Shown here: in pieces, positions 6,938 through 14,138 of the stretch
Layout of the letters: each line of letters opens with the position of its first letter
Numbering within the stretch: the first letter of the stretch is position 1
Source of the DNA: DATJUF01 sp035524095
GTDB lineage: Bacteria; Desulfobacterota; Binatia; Binatales; Binataceae
Reading direction: 5' to 3'
Length of the DNA: 14,138 bases
Assembly (NCBI GenBank): GCA_035524095.1
Contig: DATKPK010000275.1
Location: 1-14,138, forward strand
Made by a program: the position numbers and the translations under genes
The notes under the pieces: generated by a model
Database searches by the model: none
Seen by the model: only the letters and a program-made list of their open reading frames with translations
What the model was told of the DNA's origin: nothing

Positions 6938-8203
6938 ATGCTGCTTGCGATCCGCCGACAGCTGATTCACATCCTCGTAGCGATCACGATGCTGGCCGCG
7001 CTGGCATCACAGGCTTGTGCTGCAACGATATCACTTGAAGACGCGATCGCGAGGGCTCTGATATTCGCTCCGTCCGTAGCTTCAGCGTCGGCGCAAAGCG
7101 ATCTCGATAATGCACGTGTAGATGAGTTTCGCGCGCCGTTATTCCCATCACTCGCCGCAAATGGGGAATACCAACAGACCCCAGGCTACGATCCTATCGT
7201 CACCAATCGCGGCTTGACACTTGGACAACTAGGTCTTGATTACACTGCCTTCGACGGCGGCAGGCGCAGCGCCCAAGTGCGCAGCGCGCATTATGCAGCA
7301 ATGGCGGCAGCTTTGGGGATTACCGCAGCGCGTAACCAGATCATCTTCGACACCACTATCGCTTACTACGATTTGGCTCGCGCACTGGCAGCTGAAGCGG
7401 AATTGCAGGCCAGCGTTGAGCGCCTGACGCAGTACGTCAAAGTGATTGAGGCGTTGCAGCGTAGCGGACGCGCGATCGCTAGCGACGTATTGATGCTGCG
7501 AGCGTCGGATGACAGCGCCATGCTCACGCTCGCCGCTGGTCATCAGGCGGCCGCTCATGCGTCGATTATGCTCGGCTCGATGATCGGCGATTTCAACGAT
7601 ACCGCGCTGCGGGTTACAGATGTCCCGGCGCCATCGCCGCCCCCAGATGGCGACGGATCACAAAACCCCGCCTACCGCGCCGCGACGCGTGCGGTCCAGG
7701 CGGCCAAGCTCACGGTGGACGCTGCGCGGGACGAACGCTCGCCTTCTTTCAAGATCGCTCTAACCACCGGATGGGAAGGGATCAATCCGCCGAAAACCTT
7801 CGACCATTACTTCGGCGCGTCGTACGACGGCGCGGTCAGCGTACCGATTTTCGACGGTGGCTTGATTCGCGCGCATATCAACGAAGCACAGGCGGCCGTG
7901 CACGCAGCCCTCGCCCAGCAACATCAGATCGATGTGCAAAACCGCCGCGATCTCGCGGACGCCCGATCGCGTTACAAGGATGCGTCAGATCAAATTGTAC
8001 TTCTGCGCGGTTCCCGCCAGACCGCAGATGACTTGTTCGCGCTCGCCTGGACCCGTTTTCTCGGTGGCGGCAATATCACCTTGCTCGAAGTGGTCAGCGC
8101 CTATCAGCAAGCCGAGAGCCTGCGGCTCGCACTTTTCGACCAGCAATTCGCCGCCCGTCAAGCCACCGCGCAGGTGGATGCGATTCTCGGACTCGCGCAA
8201 TGA
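6938..8203 (+). CDS. TolC-family outer-membrane efflux channel
   Basis: Outer-membrane factor, 421 aa, expected to form the trimeric exit duct of the tripartite pump. A signal peptide is visible: basic start (RR at 6-7), hydrophobic core, and likely cleavage after ACA at residue 28, where mature ATISLEDAIARAL begins. LEDAIARAL is the typical opening of TolC-type repeats. Two OEP-type helical repeats follow (about 30-215 and 230-420), each with a beta-strand segment containing the family-like pattern YTAFDGG or VPIFDGG. Cys27 is not in a good lipobox, so signal peptidase I is more likely. The start at 6938 has only a weak AGGA upstream, located in a small hairpin loop. Its stop overlaps the adaptor start by 4 bp. 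The channel precedes adaptor and pump, whereas many RND operons place it last. Confidence 0.93.
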   Translation: MLLAIRRQLIHILVAITMLAALASQACAATISLEDAIARALIFAPSVASASAQSDLDNARVDEFRAPLFPSLAANGEYQQTPGYDPIVTNRGLTLGQLGLDYTAFDGGRRSAQVRSAHYAAMAAALGITAARNQIIFDTTIAYYDLARALAAEAELQASVERLTQYVKVIEALQRSGRAIASDVLMLRASDDSAMLTLAAGHQAAAHASIMLGSMIGDFNDTALRVTDVPAPSPPPDGDGSQNPAYRAATRAVQAAKLTVDAARDERSPSFKIALTTGWEGINPPKTFDHYFGASYDGAVSVPIFDGGLIRAHINEAQAAVHAALAQQHQIDVQNRRDLADARSRYKDASDQIVLLRGSRQTADDLFALAWTRFLGGGNITLLEVVSAYQQAESLRLALFDQQFAARQATAQVDAILGLAQ

Positions 8204-9201
8204 AGCGGCGTGTAAGGGACGACGTGATCAAGCTGAGTGCGATTGCGTTCGTGCTGATATCGATCGCTTTTGCCGCCTGCCGCTCGAACGCTCCGGAAGA
8301 AGCGCCGGCGCCAACGCCAGTGATGGCAGTCACGGGTGCCCGGGTCGTCGCCGGTCCAATCGAGAGCGACGAACGGCTGCTTGGTCAAACCGTCGCGCTG
8401 CGCCATCTGATCGTGCGTGCTCCGACGGCGGGACAGGTGATCGGATTGACACTTCAAACCGGCGACAAAGTTCGGCGCGGAGAAATCATCGCTCATGTCC
8501 TTAGCCGCGAAGTGGAAGCCGCCGAACACGGTCTCGCTGTGGCGCAACAACTCGATGGCACTGAAGCAGCCAACCTGGCGGTTTCGGTCCGACGCTATAG
8601 CCATAGTTCGGGAGTCGCAGTCGCGGCGCCGAATGACGGGATCGTAGCACAACGAATGGTCAGTTCCGGACAGATCGTCGCGGACCTCGATCCGCTAGCC
8701 GATCTGATCGACCCACTCAGCGTGGTGGTGAATGCGGTCGTGCCGAGCGCCAACCTCGCGACATTGCGTCCGGGTATGGCCGCCCGCATCAGCTCGCCAA
8801 TCGCGCCAGGCGCAAGCTATCTTGGGCGCGTATCGGCGATCGCGCCTTCGTTCGAGAGCGGCACCGAGACCTCACTGGCGCGAGTCGAATTCACTGGCGC
8901 GAAACGTCTTTTTGAAGCCAACGCACCTGTCGAAATTGTTATCATTACAGCCTCTGTCGCAGACGCGATTCTGATTCCTCGGACTGCACTGTTTCAGAGT
9001 GCCAGTACGAATGACTATTACGTTTTCGTCGCCAAAGCTGACGGGCGCGCACATAGGACACCTGTCCAACTGGGCTTGCGCGCTAATGGGATAGTGCAGA
9101 TCACTGCCGGATTAGCGCCAGGAGACGTCGTGATCACTTCCGGCGGCTATGCGTTGGCCAACGGCCTACGCGTCAAAGTGACAATGGCGGCGGCTTCCTG
9201 A
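8200..9201 (+). CDS. RND-type periplasmic adaptor (membrane fusion protein), probable lipoprotein
   Basis: Periplasmic adaptor linking the RND pump to the outer-membrane channel, 333 aa. The N-terminus has a basic start, a hydrophobic segment and FAAC with Cys27, a lipobox-like site with Phe at -3, suggesting a lipid anchor. Next comes the first lipoyl half-motif (about 67-98: VRAPTAGQVIGL through VRRGEIIAHV), a helical stretch of only about 35 residues, the second half-motif (about 137-165: VAVAAPNDGIVAQRMVSSGQIV), then beta-barrel and membrane-proximal domains ending in LAPGDVVITSGGYALANGLRV. The alpha-hairpin is much shorter than in AcrA-like adaptors, so the contact with the channel may be unusual. 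It is coupled on both sides: ATGA with the channel gene and TGATG with the permease. Family confident; lipidation moderately so. Confidence 0.92.
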   Translation: MKRRVRDDVIKLSAIAFVLISIAFAACRSNAPEEAPAPTPVMAVTGARVVAGPIESDERLLGQTVALRHLIVRAPTAGQVIGLTLQTGDKVRRGEIIAHVLSREVEAAEHGLAVAQQLDGTEAANLAVSVRRYSHSSGVAVAAPNDGIVAQRMVSSGQIVADLDPLADLIDPLSVVVNAVVPSANLATLRPGMAARISSPIAPGASYLGRVSAIAPSFESGTETSLARVEFTGAKRLFEANAPVEIVIITASVADAILIPRTALFQSASTNDYYVFVAKADGRAHRTPVQLGLRANGIVQITAGLAPGDVVITSGGYALANGLRVKVTMAAAS

Positions 9202-12200
9202 TGCGCGGTAATTCGACGCTGGCGATAGCGCTGGTGATCGCACTATCGCTGCTCGGCGTGATCCTCGGGCGGTCGCTGCCCAACGCAGTCTTCCCGCAAG
9301 TCCAATTCAAACGCGCGATCATCCTCACGGACAGCGGCGATCTGCCTTCGGCCCAAGTCCTGGTCGCGGTCACACGGCCGCTCGAGGAAGCGGCGTATGG
9401 CGTCACCGGCGTTGAACGAGTCGACTCAACCACCACGCGCGGCAGCTCCGAACTCGATGTAACCTTTACCGAAAATAGCGATCCGGTAGCGTCATTCGAG
9501 CTGCTCAACGCCGCTATCAATGAGGTGCGCGCGAAACTGCCTCCTGGCACAACGGTACAATCGCGGCTGCTCACGAGTGGAACTTTCCCGATAATCGATA
9601 TCAGCCTGAGCTCGCCCGATCGTGGTTTGCCGGACCTGACAGACGTTGCCCAGTACGATTTGGTTCCGAGTCTTCATCGTATCGACGGGGTCTATCGAGT
9701 CGAGACGGTGGGAGCGAAATATCGCGAATACGACGTATGGCTTGATCCGGCCAAGTTGCTGGAACACAACCTCACGCCCGACGATGTCGTTACCGGCCTC
9801 GCGAACGCCAATGTAATCGATTCGGCGGGCCGCGTGATGGACAAGCACCGGACGTTGTTGACAGTAGTGACGGCGGATCTTCAGGACGCGGACGAGTTGG
9901 CCGCCGTGCCTATCGCTAACGCCGGCGGCCAGCCAGTTACGGTCCGCGACATTGGTGACGTGAAGCTGGGGATTACAGAGGACTACATCCGCACCACCAG
10001 CGAAAACGGTCCGTCGGTCCTGGTGACGGTTTCGCAGCAGCCGAGCGGCAACACGATTGCCATCGCCGACCAGACCCGTGCGATCCTGCGCGACTTCAAC
10101 GCGCGCTATCCGGACGTACGCACTTCCTTCTCATACGATCAAGCGGCATTGGTCAGCGAATCGTTCAAGAGCGTTCGCGACGCGATCGTGCTGGGTCTCG
10201 TTCTCGCAGTGGCCGTCGTCCTGATCTTCACGAGGAGTATTCTCAGCGCAGCGGTCGCCGCGATCGTCGTACCATGCACGATCGTGATCACGTGCGTGAT
10301 CATGAAGGCGATGGACGCGAGCTTCAACATGATGACGCTGGGCGGGTTGGCCGCAGGCATCGGGCTTTTCATCGATGATGCGATCGTGATGATTGAAGCA
10401 GTCCATCGCAGCCGCGAAAGTGGCGCTCCGGTCGCCGACGCGGTACGTGAACTGGCTCGCCCGCTGATCGCCTCGACGGCAACGGTAGTGATCGTCTTTG
10501 CCCCGCTTGCCTTTCTTTCGGGGGTTACCGGAGTATTCTTCCGCGCCCTCGCTCTGACTCTCGGTGGCGGTTTGATTGTGTCGCTATTGCTGGCGCTCTA
10601 CTTCAATCCTACGCTCGAACAAATCGTCGAACGCTGGCGGCGTCCGCCGCGTCAGGAAGGCAGAATCGCCGGCTATCTGCAAAGCGGCTATCGAATGTTG
10701 CTGCATCCGTTTATGCAATGGCCGGCTCTCGGGCTAATCACAGCGGCCGCCGCAATCGGGGGCGCTTTCGCGCTCTATCGAATCACCGGCACAGACTATC
10801 TACCGGCTATGGATGAGGGCGCTTTTACGCTCGATTACATTACGCCTCCGGAGAGCACGCTCGCAGACACCGACGCATTACTGGCAACGATAGAACATAT
10901 TCTCAAAACTACGCCCGAGGTCGCGGCTTTCTCGCGCCGAACCGGCACTCAACTCGGGTTCTTTCTGACCGAATCAAATCAGGGCGATATCTCAGTGCGT
11001 CTTAAGTCGAAGCGAAGCCGATCGATTAGTCAAGTGATCGATTCGGTCCGCAGCCGCATCCTCAGCCAGGTGCCGGGCGTCCGTGTCGAATTTTCGCAGG
11101 TGTTGCAGGATTTGATTGGTGACCTTTCCGGCACACCCGAGCCCGTCGCCGTTTATGTCTTTGGTGAAGACCGGGATGCGATTACGAGGGTCGCGCGCGA
11201 GATAGCCAGACGTATCAACGGAATCCCAGGAATAGTAGACGTGAACAATGGTATCGTACTGAGTAATCCCGAAGTGCAGATACTGATCGACGCGCAAGCG
11301 GCCGAACGCTACGGCCTCAGTACAGCTACCATCCAGGATAATCTGCATACGGTTATCGAAGGTACCGTTGCGACTCAACTGCGTATCAATGATCGACTCT
11401 ATCCTCTGCGCGTGCGCTATCCTGAAATCTATCACAACGATTTGGATTTGCTGCCCCACGTATCGTTGAAGACACCTGGTAACGGGCGGGTAATGCTGAG
11501 CTCGGTCGCGACGCTGAAACCGCTCGGCTTGAGCGCGGAGCTTGACCGCCGCCGCTTGCGCCCAGTGATTACAGTCACAGCACGCGCTGACAAGATTTCT
11601 CTCGGTAGAGCGGTTGCACTAACCAAACAACGCCTGGCCGATCTCGAGCTTCGGCCGGGCGTCACGCTCGAATACGGCGGCCTATACGCGGAACAGCAGA
11701 CGGCATTCTATCAACTGACGCTGGTCCTGGTTGCAGGAATCGTTGGAATGTTCCTGGTGCTGGTGTGGGCATTTGGCCGTTTCGGCCCTGTGTTCGCAGT
11801 CTTAATCGGCGCGCTCGCTTGTCTTGCCGGCAGTTTCCTAGCCCTCGATCTGACCGGTGTAACGCTGAATATCTCTTCCTTCATGGGCGTTATCATGGTC
11901 GCCGGTATCACGGCCAAAAATGGCATCCTCTTGCTGGATCATACTGAGCATGGAGTACTGGCAGGCGTTGACCCGCGGGTCGCCCTGCTCGAGGCCGCGC
12001 GGCGGCGGATGCGGCCTATCCTGATGACCACTATCGCAACCGCCGCCGGGCTGCTGCCACTTGCACTGGGAATAGGGGCGGGGGCGAAAGTTCAACAGCC
12101 GCTGGCCTTGGCAGTTATCGGCGGTCTAGTCTTCGCTCTGCTGTTCTCGACCCCATTGGCCGGCGGCCTGTATTTGACCGGCACTCGCCGCAGGCACGTT

Positions 12201-12218
12201 GGCGCAAAACGGCAATGA
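9201..12218 (+). CDS. RND efflux permease (AcrB/CzcA superfamily)
   Basis: Inner-membrane proton-driven pump, 1005 aa, close to the usual 1020-1050. Topology fits 12 helices with two large periplasmic loops: TM1 near residues 5-25, a first porter loop to about 320, TM2-6 (about 325-470), TM7 near 515-535, a second loop to about 835, and TM8-12 to the end. Proton-relay residues are present: Asp392 and Asp393 (GLFIDDAIVMIE, TM4), Lys906 (TAKNGILLLDH, TM10) and Arg in RMRPILMT (TM11). The double Asp is the drug-exporter (HAE) hallmark. The segment DYLPAMDEGAF with PEVAAFSRRTG, and NNGIVLSNPEVQI, look more like the metal-exporter (HME/CzcA) side. The N-terminus is slightly short but keeps TM1. 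It starts inside the adaptor stop (TGATG) and is the last gene of the block. Substrate not predictable. Confidence 0.95.
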   Translation: MRGNSTLAIALVIALSLLGVILGRSLPNAVFPQVQFKRAIILTDSGDLPSAQVLVAVTRPLEEAAYGVTGVERVDSTTTRGSSELDVTFTENSDPVASFELLNAAINEVRAKLPPGTTVQSRLLTSGTFPIIDISLSSPDRGLPDLTDVAQYDLVPSLHRIDGVYRVETVGAKYREYDVWLDPAKLLEHNLTPDDVVTGLANANVIDSAGRVMDKHRTLLTVVTADLQDADELAAVPIANAGGQPVTVRDIGDVKLGITEDYIRTTSENGPSVLVTVSQQPSGNTIAIADQTRAILRDFNARYPDVRTSFSYDQAALVSESFKSVRDAIVLGLVLAVAVVLIFTRSILSAAVAAIVVPCTIVITCVIMKAMDASFNMMTLGGLAAGIGLFIDDAIVMIEAVHRSRESGAPVADAVRELARPLIASTATVVIVFAPLAFLSGVTGVFFRALALTLGGGLIVSLLLALYFNPTLEQIVERWRRPPRQEGRIAGYLQSGYRMLLHPFMQWPALGLITAAAAIGGAFALYRITGTDYLPAMDEGAFTLDYITPPESTLADTDALLATIEHILKTTPEVAAFSRRTGTQLGFFLTESNQGDISVRLKSKRSRSISQVIDSVRSRILSQVPGVRVEFSQVLQDLIGDLSGTPEPVAVYVFGEDRDAITRVAREIARRINGIPGIVDVNNGIVLSNPEVQILIDAQAAERYGLSTATIQDNLHTVIEGTVATQLRINDRLYPLRVRYPEIYHNDLDLLPHVSLKTPGNGRVMLSSVATLKPLGLSAELDRRRLRPVITVTARADKISLGRAVALTKQRLADLELRPGVTLEYGGLYAEQQTAFYQLTLVLVAGIVGMFLVLVWAFGRFGPVFAVLIGALACLAGSFLALDLTGVTLNISSFMGVIMVAGITAKNGILLLDHTEHGVLAGVDPRVALLEAARRRMRPILMTTIATAAGLLPLALGIGAGAKVQQPLALAVIGGLVFALLFSTPLAGGLYLTGTRRRHVGAKRQ

Positions 12219-12369
12219 GTATTCGACCGGCGCAAACAGTTCGGGGCGATTTTCGCTGCACCAATGACAGCTCCACTGATAAATTACCGCTACGGCGTCA
12301 CACCTGATCCTGCGCCCATAGCGAACTCAACGTTCATAAATTCTTCCGTAGCCGCATGCCGCGAGCGCA
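12219..12369. other. Convergent spacer between RND permease and amidohydrolase
   Basis: This 151-bp gap separates two converging genes. It holds a 7-bp inverted repeat, GCTACGG (12289-12295) with CCGTAGC (12346-12352), whose 50-nt loop is too large for a standard terminator, and a 4-bp hairpin in GCGATTTTCGC (about 12246-12256). No stem followed by a T-run is seen on either strand, so transcription may end by Rho or run through. Confidence 0.4.
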
Positions 12370-13821
12370 TTAGTGTCCGTTCAAGAGTGCGTCGACCGCG
12401 CCTTCGACCACTGTGTTCTTGAAGAATGCCGGGTTCATGCTGGTCCATAGACGAGCGGGATTAGCAAAGACGAAATCGCGAAAATTGTCTTCGTCGATCA
12501 GGCCATGCTCGACCAACTCGTAGGCCTCTTCGGTCACTTCGGTCATATCAGGGACATCCCAATGGCCGATGTCGGAACTAAAGATAGCGTTGAGTTTCGA
12601 GTGGAATGGAAGCTTGCGAGTATCAAAAGCCAGTGCGTTGATCGGATCGTCCGCCTCGCAGCCAAAGTAAAAATTCGGAACGAACAAATCACGGATATCC
12701 TCTGCACTTGAGATCGCACAGCGCGACCAGTCGTCGAGTGCAGCAGGATCTTCCGAGGTGCCGCTGATGCCCCAGCCCTCGCCGCGTCCTTCGAGCTTAT
12801 CAGTAACAAGCTTTCCACCGTATTGGCGCGCGAGATCCTGAAACAGTTTGCGATCAAGATTAGCCGGATTGTAGTTCTCCATTGCCTTGCCGTTACGCTT
12901 TTGCCAATGCCCAATCATGTCGGCATAGAGACTCGCCGCCCATCCTACACCGCACTCCAGAAACGCACAGCGCAGTTGCGGGAAGCGCCGGGTGACGCCG
13001 CCGAAAAACATCGCTTTGCATAGCGCCTCGCCGGCCGAGGCGAAGTGACCGATATGATTGAACATGTAGTTGGAGATTGAACCACGGCTGCCCCATCCCA
13101 TTCCGGGCGAATGAAAACTAGGCGCGACGCCGAGTTCGATAGATTTGGCCCAAACCGGGTCGTAGTCATATTCGCTGTCGATGGCGAAGAAATCGAGCCA
13201 ATAGGCATAGCGGCTTGGATGAGGGACTTCACGAGCGATCGCAGGAATCGGGCGCCGGACGTGACCCGCCATCATGATCACTTTGAGTCCAAGCGCCCCA
13301 ATTGCATATTCCATTTCCTCGATAGCTTCATTCGGCGTGTGCATCGGGATGATCGCGGCGGGCGTTAGCCGATCGGAATATTCGCGAAAGATATCTGCGT
13401 GATATGTATTAAACGCACGACAGGTCGCGCGCCTGAGTTCATCCTCACGGATATGTGGCGCGCCGAGCCCAGCGGTGGGATACAGAACGGCAAAGTCGAT
13501 GCCTGTCTGGTCGAGGCGCTCGTGCAGCAACTTCGGAAACGTTGCGGTCGCGCGATCGAGAGTGTTTTTGGTGGGGAGCGCCCACCAAGGTGGACGAACT
13601 GGTCTTTCGGCACGCCGTTGCTCCCAACTCATTCCGTACCAACTGGCGCCGTCGGTGCGATAGCGTTTTGCCAAATCTGATCCGGCGACTTGCCTTAGAT
13701 AGTCGCGCAACGCCGGTTGAAATTCGACGGTGTGACCATCGGAATCAATCACCGGATGCTTTAGTCGTGCACGCACCTGCGCTGATTTAGAACGAAAACT
13801 GCTCAATGAATTTGCGGCCAT
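12370..13821 (-). CDS. Metal-dependent amidohydrolase, COG2159-like (TIM barrel)
   Basis: Amidohydrolase-2 type enzyme, 483 aa. The family includes ACMSD and gamma-resorcylate decarboxylases as well as hydrolases; the actual reaction is unknown. Seen, numbered from the chosen start: DSDGH (Asp28, His30) as the first metal motif; SFHSPG (His237), a probable metal ligand; FNHIGHF (256, 259); LECGVGW (about 288-294); and SSDIGHWD (Asp417, His420), the characteristic beta-8 motif with the catalytic/metal Asp. FGCEADDP (about 386-393) also looks familiar from this subfamily. The start is ATG 13819-13821 because GGAGG sits 8 nt upstream. The frame is open to ATG 13872, and ATG 13825-13827 is too close to the ribosome site. 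No signal peptide. The upstream gene on this strand is acyl-CoA dehydrogenase-like, suggesting a catabolic cluster. Confidence 0.9.
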   Translation of the reverse strand: MAANSLSSFRSKSAQVRARLKHPVIDSDGHTVEFQPALRDYLRQVAGSDLAKRYRTDGASWYGMSWEQRRAERPVRPPWWALPTKNTLDRATATFPKLLHERLDQTGIDFAVLYPTAGLGAPHIREDELRRATCRAFNTYHADIFREYSDRLTPAAIIPMHTPNEAIEEMEYAIGALGLKVIMMAGHVRRPIPAIAREVPHPSRYAYWLDFFAIDSEYDYDPVWAKSIELGVAPSFHSPGMGWGSRGSISNYMFNHIGHFASAGEALCKAMFFGGVTRRFPQLRCAFLECGVGWAASLYADMIGHWQKRNGKAMENYNPANLDRKLFQDLARQYGGKLVTDKLEGRGEGWGISGTSEDPAALDDWSRCAISSAEDIRDLFVPNFYFGCEADDPINALAFDTRKLPFHSKLNAIFSSDIGHWDVPDMTEVTEEAYELVEHGLIDEDNFRDFVFANPARLWTSMNPAFFKNTVVEGAVDALLNGH

Positions 13822-13942
13822 CAGCATTTCCTCCGCCGTGATGTATTTTGGCGCTACGCTACCATGTTCCATTCTTCAGACAGATGATTGGCCGCTTGGC
13901 ATAAGCTGGCGCAACCTGGTGAAAAACTTTCCGTCTCGACGA

Positions 13943-14138
13943 TTATCGTGGTTTATTTTCGGTTTTCTGCCGCGACGGCGGGAACAGCATCCGCGCGATA
14001 TTGGAGAGCACCACATCGTTAGTGATCCCCATCACGACGCCGGCACGGGCGTCACGCAGATAACGGTCAAAGGGCAAACGACGTGCGAAAGCAGTGCCGC
14101 CTCCCATGCCCATGATCTCGGACGTGACGTGAACGGCA
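13943..14138 (-). CDS. Acyl-CoA dehydrogenase-family protein, C-terminal fragment (window edge)
   Basis: Only the last 64 codons are inside the window; the gene continues past position 14138. The visible residues (EIMGMGGGTAFARRLPFDRYLRDARAG then VVMGITNDVVLSNIARML) match the end of the acyl-CoA dehydrogenase C-terminal helical domain: a Gly-rich turn, a P-x-x-R-x-x-RDAR stretch near the FAD/substrate site, and the VMGxTND helix. Members are flavoproteins that oxidise acyl-CoA thioesters or act as related flavin monooxygenases; which applies here cannot be told. A basic tail (RQKTENKPR) precedes TAA at 13943-13945. The amidohydrolase follows after 121 bp on the same strand; no terminator is visible between them, so a shared transcript is plausible. 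Confidence 0.8.
   Translation of the reverse strand, partial: AVHVTSEIMGMGGGTAFARRLPFDRYLRDARAGVVMGITNDVVLSNIARMLFPPSRQKTENKPR

Noticed and set aside
12289..12352. Inverted repeat GCTACGG/CCGTAGC as a bidirectional terminator
   Set aside because: The 50-nt loop and the missing T-runs make a standard intrinsic terminator unlikely.
13822..13872. Upstream starts of the amidohydrolase (13872, 13827)
   Set aside because: The strong GGAGG is correctly spaced only for ATG 13819-13821; it is inside or too close to the other candidates.

Overview
The window looks like ordinary chromosome from a moderately GC-rich Gram-negative bacterium. A TolC-type outer-membrane channel, a periplasmic adaptor and an RND pump require two membranes. 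Nothing visible fixes the lineage. The mix of short-chain dehydrogenases, an acyl-CoA dehydrogenase and a COG2159-type amidohydrolase would suit an uncultivated soil or sediment heterotroph, but that is inference. There are no rRNA, tRNA, CRISPR, phage, transposase or IS signals.

Left part (1-3507, all minus strand): the 3'-truncated start of a short-chain dehydrogenase/reductase (SDR) sits 37 bp behind a full-length transketolase, and the two are probably co-transcribed. Upstream lies a small beta-carbonic anhydrase with its own AGGAGG ribosome site and a perfect TATAAT -10 box. A 333-bp divergent spacer follows, holding that promoter and a hairpin-rich leader for the next gene.

Centre (3841-12218, all plus strand): a stand-alone 316-aa SDR is followed by a tight five-gene block: OmpR-type response regulator, sensor kinase, TolC-like channel, membrane-fusion lipoprotein and RND permease. 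Starts and stops overlap at three of the four junctions (ATGA, ATGA, TGATG). The exception is the 46-bp kinase/channel junction, which carries two small inverted repeats, one placing a weak ribosome site in a hairpin loop. The natural reading is a self-contained, signal-responsive tripartite efflux system. Substrate and inducer cannot be read from the sequence. The permease mixes hallmarks of the drug (HAE) and metal (HME) RND families.

Right part (12219-14138): after a 151-bp convergent spacer, the minus strand carries a 483-aa metal-dependent amidohydrolase and, upstream of it, the last 64 codons of an acyl-CoA dehydrogenase-like protein. They may belong to a catabolic cluster continuing beyond the window.

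I found no clearly new biological system. The points most worth checking are the efflux block (hybrid pump, minimal adaptor, uncharacterised sensor domain, junction signals, possible leaderless regulator mRNA), the structured leader of the central SDR, and apparent enrichment of the HIP1-like octamer GCGATCGC.
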